DNA from: Cepaea nemoralis
Lineage: Eukaryota; Mollusca; Gastropoda; Stylommatophora; Helicidae
NCBI GenBank assembly: GCA_014155875.1
Contig: JACEFZ010006280.1
Span: forward strand, 146,501-210,500
DNA length: 64,000 bases
Reading direction: 5' to 3'
A model generated the notes under the pieces. The model saw only the letters and a program-made list of their open reading frames with translations, was not told the DNA's origin and made no database searches. The translations under genes and the position numbers were made by a program. This document shows, piece by piece, positions 10,391 through 19,756 of the stretch. Numbering within the stretch: the stretch's first letter is position 1; each line of letters begins with the position of its first letter.

Positions 10391-10902
10391 GTAATAAAAG
10401 GAGGTCTGTGTCCTGAAATCAACACTGTTTGTGACTCCCCCTAATCTACTTGTAATCCTCTGCTACTCAGTACACTCAAATAGACTATTGGTTATCAATC
10501 TCTTGATATCTTCCCAGGTTTATTATTCCATCCTTCGACTTTTAGTATGCTTCATGAGCCTTCATGCATATGAGACAGTAGTTATTGGTTGTCTCCACTG
10601 TCACTGAATAGTTCTTTTGTGGATTTAATTCACTTTATATTATATATTTTATGTTTTTAACAATTTTTTTTTCTCTTCGCTCCCATAGATCAATTTCCTG
10701 TTTGATAATTTTTCTTCCCGGTAAAAATAAAATAAAAAAAAAGAAAACTGTCATTAAAGCCTATAGTACTATGCGGTGTAGGGCGGGGTGAGATCTTGAG
10801 CCAAAAAAATTAAGGCCACCTGGCTAGTGTGGTCGCAGCGAACTTTGCCGGCTGTGGTGTTCTTTTCATCCTCGACATTTAAAAAATCCATCACTTCACT
10901 GT
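10391..10902. other. No recognised gene
   Basis: AT-rich sequence with poly-A/T runs near 10660 and 10720-10743. No frame or repeat unit is recognised. Confidence 0.35.
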
Positions 10903-10985
10903 GGATCCGTACCCAGGTCTCCCGAATGGTAGCCTGGTGTTTAACCAGTCGGTCAGTCGCTCCTCTTCTTTGCTGTAATTCCTCT
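10903..10985 (-). repeat. tRNA-like SINE head
   Basis: The minus strand reads like a tRNA: GACCGACTGGTTAAACACC in the box A position, CTACCATTCGGGAGACC in the anticodon-arm position, then GGGTACGGATCC as a box B variant. No full clover leaf with an intact acceptor stem was found, so a tRNA-derived SINE head or tRNA pseudogene is more likely than a working tRNA. Confidence 0.5.
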
Positions 10986-11074
10986 TATTTGTTGATAAAA
11001 TTCTCAGGACATGAGTCATGTTGAGAATGTTTGTACATCTTCCTATCAGGTGACACAGATTGAGCTTGATTGAA

Positions 11075-11245
11075 GCCGAGAGGTATTTGTTGGTTATGGT
11101 CTCGATTTCGCTGTTTTAGTCAGAGACGTAGTTTAAGAAGCAATGACTGCGGCTACGGGCGGTAATGGCCATTGTCAGGAAGAAAACAATGGCAAACTAC
11201 TTTCTGTACGGATGCTTTGAGAATCATAGCAGTCACAGAAAGTAT
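11075..11245 (+). repeat. LINE 5' UTR-like fragment
   Basis: GTATTTGTTGGTTATGGTC followed by AACAATGGCAAACTACT matches, in the opposite orientation, the stretch just upstream of the RTE-a copy (38475-38625: ATATTTGTTGGTTATGGTC read on the minus strand) and the 5' UTR at 23150-23330. No coding part follows, so it is a solo 5' UTR fragment or a derivative of one. Confidence 0.55.
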
Positions 11246-11540
11246 GGAGAAAGACTGTTATGAAAGAAAATCTTCTGCAGCGGACAAGCTATTGAATGAT
11301 GATTGATGAATACTTCTGATACGTTCATGCATTTCTTCGCTGTGCAATGTTTTGTTTCCAGATTCCCGATTTGCTTCCGCTTGGACTAACGCATGTTTCC
11401 GAAGCTACCCTGCACATGTGACATATTCCAATGTCTACTATTGTACGTTAAGTAGCTTTCTTTCTTTGTATCATTCTGATTTCGCCAGTTAAATTTCAAG
11501 ATGTTTCTTGCATTCTTTTATTGAAAATATGAAAGTTGCT

Positions 11541-11795
11541 CTTTGTATAGCCGGTCTCCATGGCGTAGGTCTTATGAACGCGGTTCGTAATTCCGTAAAC
11601 CCGAGTTCGAAACACAGCTGCGCGCCATTTGGCAGCATACCGCGTTGCATTGGTTTTCTGAGAAATAGTATGGATGCTGATCGTTCAGAAAACAATGGCA
11701 AACTACTGAACATAAAATTATCAAGACATCAACAAGAAGCAAATAATGCTGGCGTTGACTGCAAACGTCCTGTAAAGGATATGCAACTAACTCTT
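11541..11795 (+). repeat. SINE copy (main family)
   Basis: The most complete plus-strand copy of a dispersed repeat found at least seven times here. The head has ATGGCGTAGG (box A-like) and GAGTTCGAAAC (box B-like), consistent with a tRNA-derived RNA polymerase III promoter. The body has AGAAAACAATGGCAAACTAC and the end has CCTGTAAAGGATATGCAAC. No open frame. The family name is unknown to me. Confidence 0.65.
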
Positions 11796-12008
11796 TGTAT
11801 ACTAATTGTTAACCCCAGCCCTACCCCCATCTTACCCAGACTTTTTATATATACAATTTCTCCCCGAAATGTTAAACCCATATTGGTCACTACTTTCACC
11901 TACACGGCTATACAACATACTCTGTCAGCAGATACTGAGGTTCGTGCGTGACGTATGGGACACTACAGTAAATGTCATATTACGCGTGGTGCCCAGTTCT
12001 TTCTCTTC

Positions 12009-12015
<7 letters not shown>

Positions 12016-12052
<37 letters not shown>
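12016..12052. repeat. (CT)n microsatellite
   Basis: About 18 CT units, directly followed by a G/T-rich tract. Confidence 0.95.
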
Positions 12053-12055
<3 letters not shown>

Positions 12056-12672
12056 GGTGGGGGATGTATGGTTAAGGGGTGTGCGGTTAAGGGATGTGCG
12101 ATTGGGGGATGAGTGTGTGTAGGTTAGGGGATGGGTGGGGGATTGTGTCTGTGTGAGTGGGGGTGGGTCGGGATGTGTGGGTGAGTTTTGGGAGATTGTG
12201 CGTCTGGGGGTGTGAGAAAGTGGGGGAAATGTGGGTGGGTGAGGGTTATGTTTGTGGGTAGTTGCGGGATGTGTGAGTTGGCGGGGATATGTGTGAGTGG
12301 GGATGTGTGGTTTGGGGAGGGGGGTGTGGGTGGGTGGTGGAGTATATGTGGGTGGGTGAATGTTGGTGGGTGGAGGATGTGTGTATGTGGAGGGATGAGT
12401 GGGTTAGTGATGGGTGGGTGGGTGCATGTATGTGTGTCTGGGGTGTGTGGGTGAGTGGAGGATGTGTGTGTGTGTGTGTGTGGTGAGTCGGAGATGTGTG
12501 TGTGGTTGTGGGTGTGTGTGGGTGTGGGATGTGGGGGATGGACGGATGGATAGGTGGGAGCATGTATATGTGCCTGGGGGTGTGTGTGTGTGTAGTCGGG
12601 TGGGGATGTGTGTGTGTGGGGGAGGTGTGGGTGGATGGTGGATGGGTGATGTGAGTGGAGGATGTGTCTCAT
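12053..12672. repeat. G/T-rich degenerate repeat, block 1
   Basis: About 620 bp made almost only of G and T with words such as GGGATGTGTG and GTGGGTGGGTG. It lacks an exact period. The long frames rich in His/Pro/Thr (minus) or Gly/Trp/Val (plus) are compositional artefacts. Similar blocks lie at 49405-49855 and 52490-53008. The right flank (12672-12745) resembles the flank of block 3, so this is part of a dispersed element rather than a simple expansion. Confidence 0.8.
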
Positions 12673-12853
12673 AACATGGTAATATGCATTGTTTTTAGTT
12701 TACAACATCCTTTTGACAATGTTTTATTTTCCTGTGTGAATGTATTATGCACTATTTATGAACGAGAGATGAGTGATTGGAAGGGCCGAATGCAAGATGG
12801 GCTCGCGTGCCCAATTTGTTACCCTTTGAAAATAAAGTCCATTCGCTCGTTCG

Positions 12854-12858
<5 letters not shown>

Positions 12859-12947
<89 letters not shown>
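12859..12947. repeat. (TC)n microsatellite
   Basis: About 44 TC units after TTCGTTCATTC. Confidence 0.97.
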
Positions 12948-12949
<2 letters not shown>

Positions 12950-12977
12950 TAGCATTTCCTTCTCATATGCTTGAAAA

Positions 12978-13055
12978 TAAATAATCATGTCTCTGCTAGG
13001 GATTGAACCAGGACTTCTGTCTTTGCAAGTAAGCATACTAACCATGCTCCTTCGT
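12978..13055 (-). repeat. tRNA-like SINE head
   Basis: On the minus strand, GCATGGTTAGTATGC (box A position), CTTGCAAAGACAGAAG (anticodon-arm position) and CCTGGTTCAATCCC (perfect box B) occur in tRNA order and spacing. The acceptor stem is not complementary, so this is read as a SINE head or tRNA pseudogene. Confidence 0.6.
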
Positions 13056-13104
13056 CTTCTCTAGGCTATTATATGTATGTACTTACCCAATAACTACTGA
13101 ACGT

Positions 13105-13172
13105 AAACATGTCCAGAAATCACGAACAGCCAACTACTGCTGGGGTTGACTGCTACGTACGTAAAGGATATA
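13105..13172 (+). repeat. SINE 3' part (main family)
   Basis: Only the distal part of the family is present: AACAGCCAACTACTGCTGG and GTAAAGGATATACAACTAAC. It is followed directly by an RTE-b 3' fragment. Confidence 0.55.
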
Positions 13173-13179
13173 CAACTAA

Positions 13180-13440
13180 CTACCTTACCGAAGTATCGCA
13201 AACATCAAAAAGAGGCAGTCTTCAGTTTTTTGGGCCACGTTATGAGAAAACAAAAGCTGGAACATATTGTGACAACTGGAAAGATTTGTGGAAAGAGAGA
13301 CATAGGAAAACAGCGAGGACAAATACTTGACAGTCGTGTTAATGAGACAGAAAGGGAGTCAGCACACGAACTGATGGAGATGGCAAGATATGGAATAGTA
13401 TTGTGGCCCACCCCAGTCGACAAGGCACTTGGTGATTATT
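13180..13440 (+). pseudogene. RTE-b-like LINE 3' fragment
   Basis: The plus strand encodes the C-terminal module: FLGHVMRKQKLEHIVTTGKI, KRDIGKQRGQILDSR and ESAHELMEMARYG. The upstream RT is absent. The 13146-13508 frame is open, but it runs from SINE sequence through the LINE end into the minisatellite, so it is not a gene. Confidence 0.7.
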
Positions 13441-13481
13441 TACAAAATAACAAAAGGATACGACTGCTTCTACTCGCCAAT

Positions 13482-13840
13482 AAACAAGAACAGGGACGTT
13501 GCTGGTAATTGTTCAACTAGGCGCTCTGTCTTTAACCCAATGAACAAGAACCGGGACGGTGCTGGTAATTGTTAAACTAGGCGCTCTGTCTTTAACCCAA
13601 TGAACAAGAACCGGGACGGTGCTGGTAATTGTTAAACTAGGCGCTCTGTCTTTAACCCAATGAACAAGAACCGGGACGGTGCTGGTAATTGATCAACTAG
13701 GCGCTCTGTCTTTAACCCAATGAACAAGAACCGGGACGGTGCTGGTAATTGTTCAACTAAGCGCTCTGTCTTTAACCCAATGAACAAGAACTGGGACGGT
13801 GCTGGTAATTGTTCAACTAGACGCTCTGTCTTTAGTCCAA
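13482..13840. repeat. 60-bp minisatellite, about six copies
   Basis: A 60-bp unit from GCTGGTAATTG to CGGGACGGT repeats at 13501, 13561, 13621, 13681, 13741 and 13801, plus a partial unit on the left. Copies are about 95% alike. The period is exactly 20 codons and one frame reads RRSVFNPMNKNRDG, but two or more copies have TTAAAC giving a stop, so coding is unlikely. Confidence 0.95.
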
Positions 13841-14069
13841 AGGAATCAGGGATTTTTTTTTTCTGCCCTTGTTAGTCTTGAACTTAAGTGTAGTCCTATA
13901 TACGCAACTTCTTTTAACAATGGATTTAATTTTGCGAATAGATTAACTTTATCTATTACCAGTGTCCCTCGGCATCTGGCGAACCCACTCCAACTTCAGA
14001 GGTACTTGTAATTGAGTCCCCAAATCAAGGACGAGAAGTTAACGTTTAAGTCCAACTGATAGGTGTAGG

Positions 14070-14155
14070 GGTTGAACCCCCTCCCCCAACAAACTAAGCA
14101 TCAGCAATCGGATGTTTCAGAACGAGCGCTCTTTTCTATTCGGCCATGCTGACCT
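14070..14155 (-). repeat. tRNA-like SINE head, Ser/Leu type
   Basis: Minus strand: GTCAGCATGGCCGAATAG (box A of class II tRNAs), a long variable-arm-like stretch, then GGGGGTTCAACCCC (box B). The extended spacing resembles tRNA-Ser/Leu. The 3' acceptor side does not pair, so it is a SINE head or tRNA pseudogene. Confidence 0.55.
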
Positions 14156-14182
14156 CCAAATAAGTGATATAATCTTGACTTT

Positions 14183-14405
14183 ACAGGACATCGCAGTCAA
14201 ACCCAGCATTTATTGTCTGTTTGTGATCTCTTGGCAAGTTTGCGTTCAGTAGTTTGTCATTGCTTTCTGAACGACCGGCTTTCGTACCATGTCATTAAAA
14301 TAAACGCAACATGGTCTTTTATCAAATCGCCCGCAGCTGCATTTATAACGCGGTATGCAGGATTACGAACTGCCTCCTCACCCACTTCGCCTCAGAGCCG
14401 GCCTT
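14183..14405 (-). repeat. SINE copy (main family), minus
   Basis: Contains the family words in reverse: GTCAAACCCAGCATTT, TTTGTCATTGCTTTCTGAAC and AACGCGGTATGCAGGATTAC. It ends near AGAGCCGGCC, the mirror of the head at 11541. Confidence 0.65.
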
Positions 14406-14572
14406 GACTGCAACGATTCTCTATAAAAAGTTGGTGGTGATGGGAGAGCCGGTAACACTTCAGCAAGCAGAAATGATTAACAATGTACCGTAACGTGTGC
14501 AGTGTCCTGTCACGTAATCCCATAGCTTATACTGTTGTAGGTCGTGCGGATGTGGTGTTATTTCACCATAAG

Positions 14573-15125
14573 CATGTACCATGCCAATTAGTGTAGGCGT
14601 CCATATCTTGCCTCAAATCTCGTTCCTTGGTTATATGGATCAACTCTGTTGGTAATATTCTGTCATGCCATGGTCTCATTCCATCAAGTATCATTTTCAT
14701 CTGTCTCCCTCTGCTTGTTTTTCCGCTGATCTTTCCGGCGCAAAGATGTTTACCAGTGTCTCTCTTCTCATTACAAGACCAAAAAATGCAGTTTGTCTGT
14801 GTCTTTATATTCATAAACAAATACACACGTATTGTTTGGCTCTTATTCAATTAAGGGAAAGAATTAGAGACTTGAGGCCGCACTAGTCAACATAAAAAAT
14901 GAAAACTAGAGTTACCAACCCTGATTTATGGCTTTGTCGTTGTGTATGTTGTACTACTTCCATTATCCCTTCAAGGAAGTTGTTGTGAGGTACTGTGTGA
15001 GTCCAAGGTGTTCGCAACATGTGTATTTGGAACCACATCTCCGTTTCTTCCAAGCTCTTATTAATGTAGTCATGTTCTTGTATGGGGTGAATTCTCAACA
15101 CAACAGTGCAATCACTTCTCCTCAC
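14573..15125 (-). pseudogene. RTE-b-like LINE 3' fragment
   Basis: Minus strand: LEETEMWFQIHMLRTPWT (RT thumb/C-terminus), then SCNEKRDTGKHL, GKTSRGRQMKMILDGMRP, PTELIHITKERDL and the 3' signature near 14573 (GCATGTACCATGCC on the plus strand). Many frameshifts; the RT palm is missing. Confidence 0.7.
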
Positions 15126-15369
15126 AATTGAAAACTATTGTCAAAAGCAAAGGCCAAATACCCCCGTGTGGATGTAGAAGGTAACGGGAAATCGTTACAT
15201 TCTCTCACCAAGTTTCATGGAATTCTACAGACCAGTGTCACTTCAAATGATGTTACATACATTGGTCGGAATTGGCATGTTAGCGTTCTGAATTCTTTAA
15301 ATAAGTCTCAATCATTTCAATGCAAGAACTCATTTAAAAATATTTCTTGTCTTCCGAGATTGTACATCT

Positions 15370-15640
15370 GATTTTTCTCTTGTAGTTTTTGTAGGTGGGG
15401 GTCCTAGGTCTGTTTGCTTTAATTTTCTCCTTTCTTCTGTTAACTTGAGCGTTTTTCTTTGTGATATATTTCCGCTTCTGATTTCTTTTCTTAGGAATTA
15501 TATTTTGTGCTCATGATATGGGAATGTCTTTTGCTTGTGTGACCAGTTCATCATATATCATGTCTTCTTGTACTGCCATCAATCCTTCACACTTGTTTTG
15601 TAATGCAATGTTATTGCATGTGATATATTGTTTAAATCGA
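15370..15640 (-). pseudogene. LINE endonuclease-RT linker fragment
   Basis: The minus strand is rich in basic residues (KRNQKRKYITKKNA, KANRPRTPTYKNYKRK) and aligns over about 270 bp with plus-strand 28610-28890. Composition and order resemble the linker between endonuclease and RT in non-LTR elements (ALQNKCEGLMAVQED). Both copies are fragments; no catalytic motif is present. Confidence 0.5.
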
Positions 15641-15779
15641 ACCATATTGGTCGTGCTCTTTGTATCACTTTATTCAAATGTATCTTGAAATTTGCCACAA
15701 GTAGTTCTGATCAAAGAAATCACAAACCACTAACATATGCTGAGGTTGATTGATTATATAAAGTATATGCAACTACGTT

Positions 15780-16020
15780 TTGTAAGAATACCTGCTGTAG
15801 TGAAGGTGTTACGAATGAAGTTCGCAATCTCGCATACAGCGTTCAAAACACAGCTGCGGGCGATTTGGAAGCAGGCGGAGATTCTCTAATTTTCTTACAA
15901 TGTATGAGTGCCGGTCTTTCAGAAACGAATGGCACACTATTGAACGCAATCTTGCAAAGAAATCATTAACAACCAAAAATGTTGGAGTTGGTTGCGACGT
16001 CCTGTAAAAGATGTGCAGGT
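15780..16020 (+). repeat. SINE copy (main family)
   Basis: Head with GCGTTCAAAACACAGCTGCG (box B region), body with CGAATGGCACACTATTGAAC, end with CGTCCTGTAAAAGATGTGC. It matches the copy at 11541 throughout. Confidence 0.65.
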
Positions 16021-16059
16021 AAATTTATTTCATGATCTGTGTCGCAGTTTACTCCGGGC

Positions 16060-16248
16060 ATGTCTATGTGGAGGTTATGCATGTCCTCCACTTTTGTTGA
16101 ATTAAGAAGTAACCATTCTGGTCTCTTCAGTTACCATTGGGTGAGGTCGATTAGTTTCTCTCCTATCTCGTTTCTATATCATATACCAAACGGATCTGAT
16201 ATTATTTGTTTCTTACTCCGCTCTTTCAATTCCAGCTCTCTCGCTGAC

Positions 16249-16250
<2 letters not shown>
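16060..16250 (-). pseudogene. LINE endonuclease fragment
   Basis: Minus strand: PFGIWYRNEIGEKLIDL resembles the F/YGxGxRNERGxxLIDF block of AP-type LINE endonucleases. It is bounded on the right by the AT microsatellite. Too short to place in a clade. Confidence 0.5.

Positions 16251-16254
<4 letters not shown>

Positions 16255-16334
<80 letters not shown>
16255..16334. repeat. (TA)n microsatellite
   Basis: About 40 TA units separating a minus-strand endonuclease scrap from a plus-strand LINE-C fragment. Confidence 0.97.
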
Positions 16335-16336
<2 letters not shown>

Positions 16337-16640
16337 CACAACGTATATCTCAACATAGCAAAAACAAAGATAATGCATACAGATCAAACTACTATGGAGA
16401 AAGAAATATACATTAATGGGGAAAAATTGGAGGTGGTGGAAAAGTTTGAATGTCTTGGGTCATTGAATACCAACAATGGTGACACAATAAAAGAAATTAA
16501 ACGACGATAATCAATTGCTCTTCAAAGACTAATAGAACTACAAAAATTAGATATTTAAGAGCATGCATCTTTCCTATTGCAACATACGCCTGTGAGACCT
16601 GGACACTTACTAAACAAGCTGAACAGCACATAGAATAGAA
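16335..16640 (+). pseudogene. LINE-C RT thumb fragment
   Basis: Aligns with 53984-54305 of the longer LINE-C copy: AKTKIMHTDQTTMEKEIYIN, EKLEVVEKFECLGSL, then CETWTLTKQAEQ. Relative to that copy it lacks about 31 bp after CTTCAAAGACTAA and has a stop in the RRLSIAL block (CGACGATAATC). Confidence 0.75.
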
Positions 16641-16746
16641 AGAAAAGGCAGCGGCTGCAGCAGGATATAACAATATGAATTGGAAACTAATAGGTATATT
16701 AAACTCCTGCGAGAAGAAACGTACTAAACATCAACACGCTGCACAT

Positions 16747-17297
16747 GGTGCCTCGGGGAAGTGCAATCTCTGATGTCTGAAATCGCGAAATACAGGTGAA
16801 AATCCGAAATCAGAAGCACTCAATAAATATATAAAATGAATAATAAAATAAAATACACACAAACGCGTACAATACGACACACAGGACGGCCGACGATTCG
16901 ATTCTCAGAATCTTTGTCAGGAACAAAACACGACGAAATAAAGCAAACAAAGAAAATAAAAACAACTCCTCCTATGCCATGTGGGGCAGAAAAGGTGGCT
17001 TGGCCAGCTGCGAAAGCGCTCGTTGGCTGCAGAGTTAAAAGTGGGTTGCAAGATAGGATTTAAGCAGCCAAAAATATGCTAACCGTCTGCTATGAAAATA
17101 TAGGGGTGTGGAGACAGTTAGGTATAGATATAGAGGGAGTGGGGGAGGACAGCATAGTAATAGATAGTGTAGGCAATTGGGGAAGATGGCAGTTATACCG
17201 TAGCGTCCACAATGTATTTCATGTCACATCGTTTGCAGAGGATGACATAAATCAGATTGCGGGATGTACAAGTGAAAGAATCTTTCAAGGTGAAGGT
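16747..17297 (-). repeat. Penelope-like 3' repeat unit, copy 1 (endonuclease core deleted)
   Basis: A direct repeat with the segment starting at 17298, 551 bp downstream; both begin GGTGCCTCGGGGAA. On the minus strand it reads from FTLKDSFTCTS and LIYVILCKRCDMK straight into VDATV and the 3' UTR. About 240 bp of the GIY-YIG endonuclease core, present in the neighbouring copy at 17782-18015, are missing. Tandem partial copies acting as pseudo-LTRs are a known feature of Penelope-like elements; that this is one is inference. Confidence 0.65.
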
Positions 17298-17762
17298 GCC
17301 TCGGGGAAATGCAATCTCTGGTGTCTGAAATCGCGAAATACAGGTGAAAATCCGAAATCAGAAGCACTCAATAAATATATAAAATGAATAATAAAATAAA
17401 ATAAAATAAAATACACACAAACGCGTTCAATACGACACACAGGACGGCCGACGATTCGTTTCTCAGAATCTTTGTCAGGGACAAAACACCACAGATAGTT
17501 AACACCACGAAATAAAGTAAACAAAGAAAAAAAACACACAACTCCTCCTATGCCATGTGCGGCAGAAAAGGTGGCTTGGCCAGCTGCGAAGGCGCTCGTT
17601 GGCTGAAGAGTTAAAAGTGGGTTGCCAGATAGGGTTTAAGCAGCAAAAATATGCGAACAGTCTGCTATGAAAATATAGGGGTGTGGGGACAGTTAGGTAT
17701 AGATATAGGGGGAAGGACAGCATAGTAATAGATAGTGTAGACAATTGGGGAAGATGGCACAG
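17298..17762 (-). repeat. Penelope-like 3' UTR, copy 2
   Basis: Nearly the same sequence as 16747-17210, including an (AAAAT)n tract at 17384-17412. It follows the endonuclease of the minus-strand Penelope-like copy. In-frame stops are frequent, so it is noncoding. Confidence 0.65.
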
Positions 17763-18735
17763 TTATACCGTAGCGTCCACAACAGTATTGATACCTGCTG
17801 GATGGATGCATCCCAGATTGTTGATTAGCTGGCATTCAATTTTGAGCCTGACGGCGCTATTGGAGTAGCAGGCTTTTAATGCGGTGACACATATATCGTC
17901 AACTCCATTATGGTTGGAGGAATTGAAATGGTTGGGGACCGGTTTGTCAGCGCCTTGATTGATGTCTTCTGAGGTGTTCTCTAAAACGGTCAGCAAGACG
18001 TCTGCTAGTTTGGCCAATTTATTTCATGTCACATTGTTTGTAAAGGATGACATAAATCAGAATGCTGGATGTACAAGTGAAATAATCTTTCAAGGTGAAG
18101 GTGCCTCGGGAAAGTGCAATCTCTGGTGTCTTAACAACGTATGGGCATGTCAGACAGTTCTTACGATGGCATTCGAATGTGCCCACAGATAAAGTAACCG
18201 TGGGGAGGCGACTATGCACAAGCTGGTCTCTGAGGCTCTGGTTACGGCGGAAAATTACCACAGGGCCATTCGAGAATACCTCACGAGTGGTTGGATCGGA
18301 TTCCAAGATAGACCAGTGTCTCAGGAAAATGTGCTTGCTTGCTTGCTTGCTTGTGTTCGTTGGCTTGAGCTCCAACGCGAAGTCCTATATATCGGATGAA
18401 GGCATCCTTTTGTCCAACTTCAGTGTGATGTCATACAGGACCCGAGGTTTGCGTGAGTATCCGTTGTCCCATGTCTGACTTATTGGTGTGCAGACTGGTG
18501 GTTCCTCGCCATACAGGCAGCCACTCTCCGACTTCGGAGGAATCGGCGATAGCACTGACTTTAGCCAGGACCCCGAAGGGACCTGTTGCCCAGGACGCTC
18601 GACGAGGACGCGTCAATAGGTCTTGGCCAGTATATAACCCGGCCGTGGTGCCTTGGAAACACCTCTGAGTCCTGAAAATATGCTTGATGGCATAGGCATG
18701 TGGATGGAAGGTGATGCTCATGCTCGACTGAACTG
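17763..18735 (-). pseudogene. Penelope-like element: RT C-terminus and GIY-YIG endonuclease (minus copy)
   Basis: Minus strand, right to left: ITFHPHAYAIKHIF (18735-18687), a 336-bp insertion, LRHWSILESDPTTREVFSNGP, NQSLRDQLVHSRLP, a Cys-rich knuckle FECHRKNCLTCPYV, LIYVIL at the GIY position, then PVPNHFNSSNHNGVDD and ECQLINNLGCIHPAGIN of the endonuclease. Penelope-like elements are retroelements with a telomerase-related RT and, in this group, a GIY-YIG nuclease. Frameshifts near 18018 and the insertion inactivate it. Its 5' edge near 18735 abuts the oppositely oriented copy. Confidence 0.82.
18338..18673 (-). mobile_element. 336-bp insertion of unknown family in the Penelope-like copy
   Basis: Flanked by GAAAATGTGCTTG (18325-18337) and GAAAATATGCTTG (18674-18686), a 13-bp TSD with one mismatch. 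The uninterrupted target is preserved in the plus copy (19628-19665 read in reverse). On the minus strand it ends in (CAAG)n, a tail of the kind left by target-primed retroposition, so it is probably a SINE-like retroposon or a truncated retroelement end. One minus frame is open over most of it (GPFGVLAKVSAIADSSEVG), but I do not recognise the protein. Confidence 0.75.
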
Positions 18736-18739
18736 ATCT

Positions 18740-19756
18740 CAGCGTTTCTTGATAGGATTTTCCAACCTCTAGTTGCGAATCTCCCGTCATACATCAAGGA
18801 TACAACGCATGTGTTACTTTCATTTAACTCTCTCCAACTGACTCCTGGGAACACATACAGATTATTCCTAATGCATGTATGTTCCCTCTATACCTCCATT
18901 CCTCACGCTGATGGCCTCAGGGCGCTACAGTTCTTTCTGGATCAACGCACAGATCAAGCCATCCCTACTCGCACACTTGTGAGTCACGATGAATTGGTCC
19001 TCACCAATAATTCCTTTGAGTTTAATGGCCACTACTTTGAACAAATCAGCGGTGTGTGGGCACTAAAATGGGACCCAGCTACGCATGTGTATTTATGGGA
19101 CATCTGGAACACCAGATTGAACTCAGCTATGATGGTCTTCTCCCTTCTTTTTACCGACGCTACACGATGACGGCATAGGTCTCACTGACATGTCGGAGGC
19201 GGAACTGAACCGTTTCATTAATTATGTCAATGACTTCCATCCATCGATCAAATTCACCACAGAAATTTCTACCACCTCTGTCAATTTCCTTGACACCACT
19301 ATTAAATTAAACCCTGCAGGCCTCACGACCTGCGTGTACTACAAACCTACTGATGCTCACGGTTTCCTCCTGTACAGCTCATCCCACCCCAAAAGCTGCA
19401 AAGATTCCATCTCATATTCCCAGCTACTCCGCCTTCGTCGTATCTGTCAGGATGATAATGATTTCCTCGAGAGAGCCCATGAAATGCTTGACTTTTTCCG
19501 CAGACGGTCCTACCCAGAGGACGTCTTGTCCACAGCTTTCTATCGCATAACCCAAGTCTCGCGGGAAATGTCCCTCGTCAAACAAACGCGACCTCCGAAC
19601 AATGAACCCAAGCTTATCCTCACCTTCCATACACATGCCTATGCCATCAAGCACATTTTCCTGAGACACTGGTCTATCTTGGAATCCGATCCAACCACTC
19701 GTGAGGTATTCTCCAATGGCCCTAGGGTAATTTTCCGCCATAACCAGAGCCTCAGC
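18740..19756 (+). pseudogene. Penelope-like element: RT core (plus copy)
   Basis: Plus strand: ANLPSYIKDTTHVLLSFNSL, VCSLYTSIPHADGLRAL (motif A region), FNGHYFEQISGV and DPATHVYLWDI (motif B region). A degraded YxDD site follows at 19160-19172, where one lost base shifts frame. Then come TDMSEAELNRFINYV, VNFLDTTIKL, CVYYKPTDAHGFL and the linker LRHWSILESDPTTREVF. It stops at 19756 within QSL, where LINE-D begins, so the endonuclease is absent. The start is truncated head-to-head with the minus copy; the two overlap in the linker, so they are two copies rather than one inverted element. Confidence 0.82.

Noticed and set aside
12124..12672. Pro/His/Thr-rich frame of 182 codons
   Set aside because: It follows from the C/A composition of the minus strand of a G/T-rich tract; the same occurs at 49382-49975 and 52473-53010.
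12978..13055. Functional tRNA gene
   Set aside because: Boxes A and B are good but the acceptor stem does not pair; SINE head preferred.
13146..13508. 120-codon gene
   Set aside because: The frame joins SINE, LINE C-terminus and minisatellite sequence; it is a chance fusion.
13482..13840. CRISPR-like array
   Set aside because: The unit is a continuous 60-bp tandem repeat with no unique spacers, in a eukaryotic context.
18431..18854. Minus-strand genes between the Penelope-like copies
   Set aside because: The frames run from the RT linker into the 336-bp insertion and in antisense over the plus copy; no independent protein is supported.
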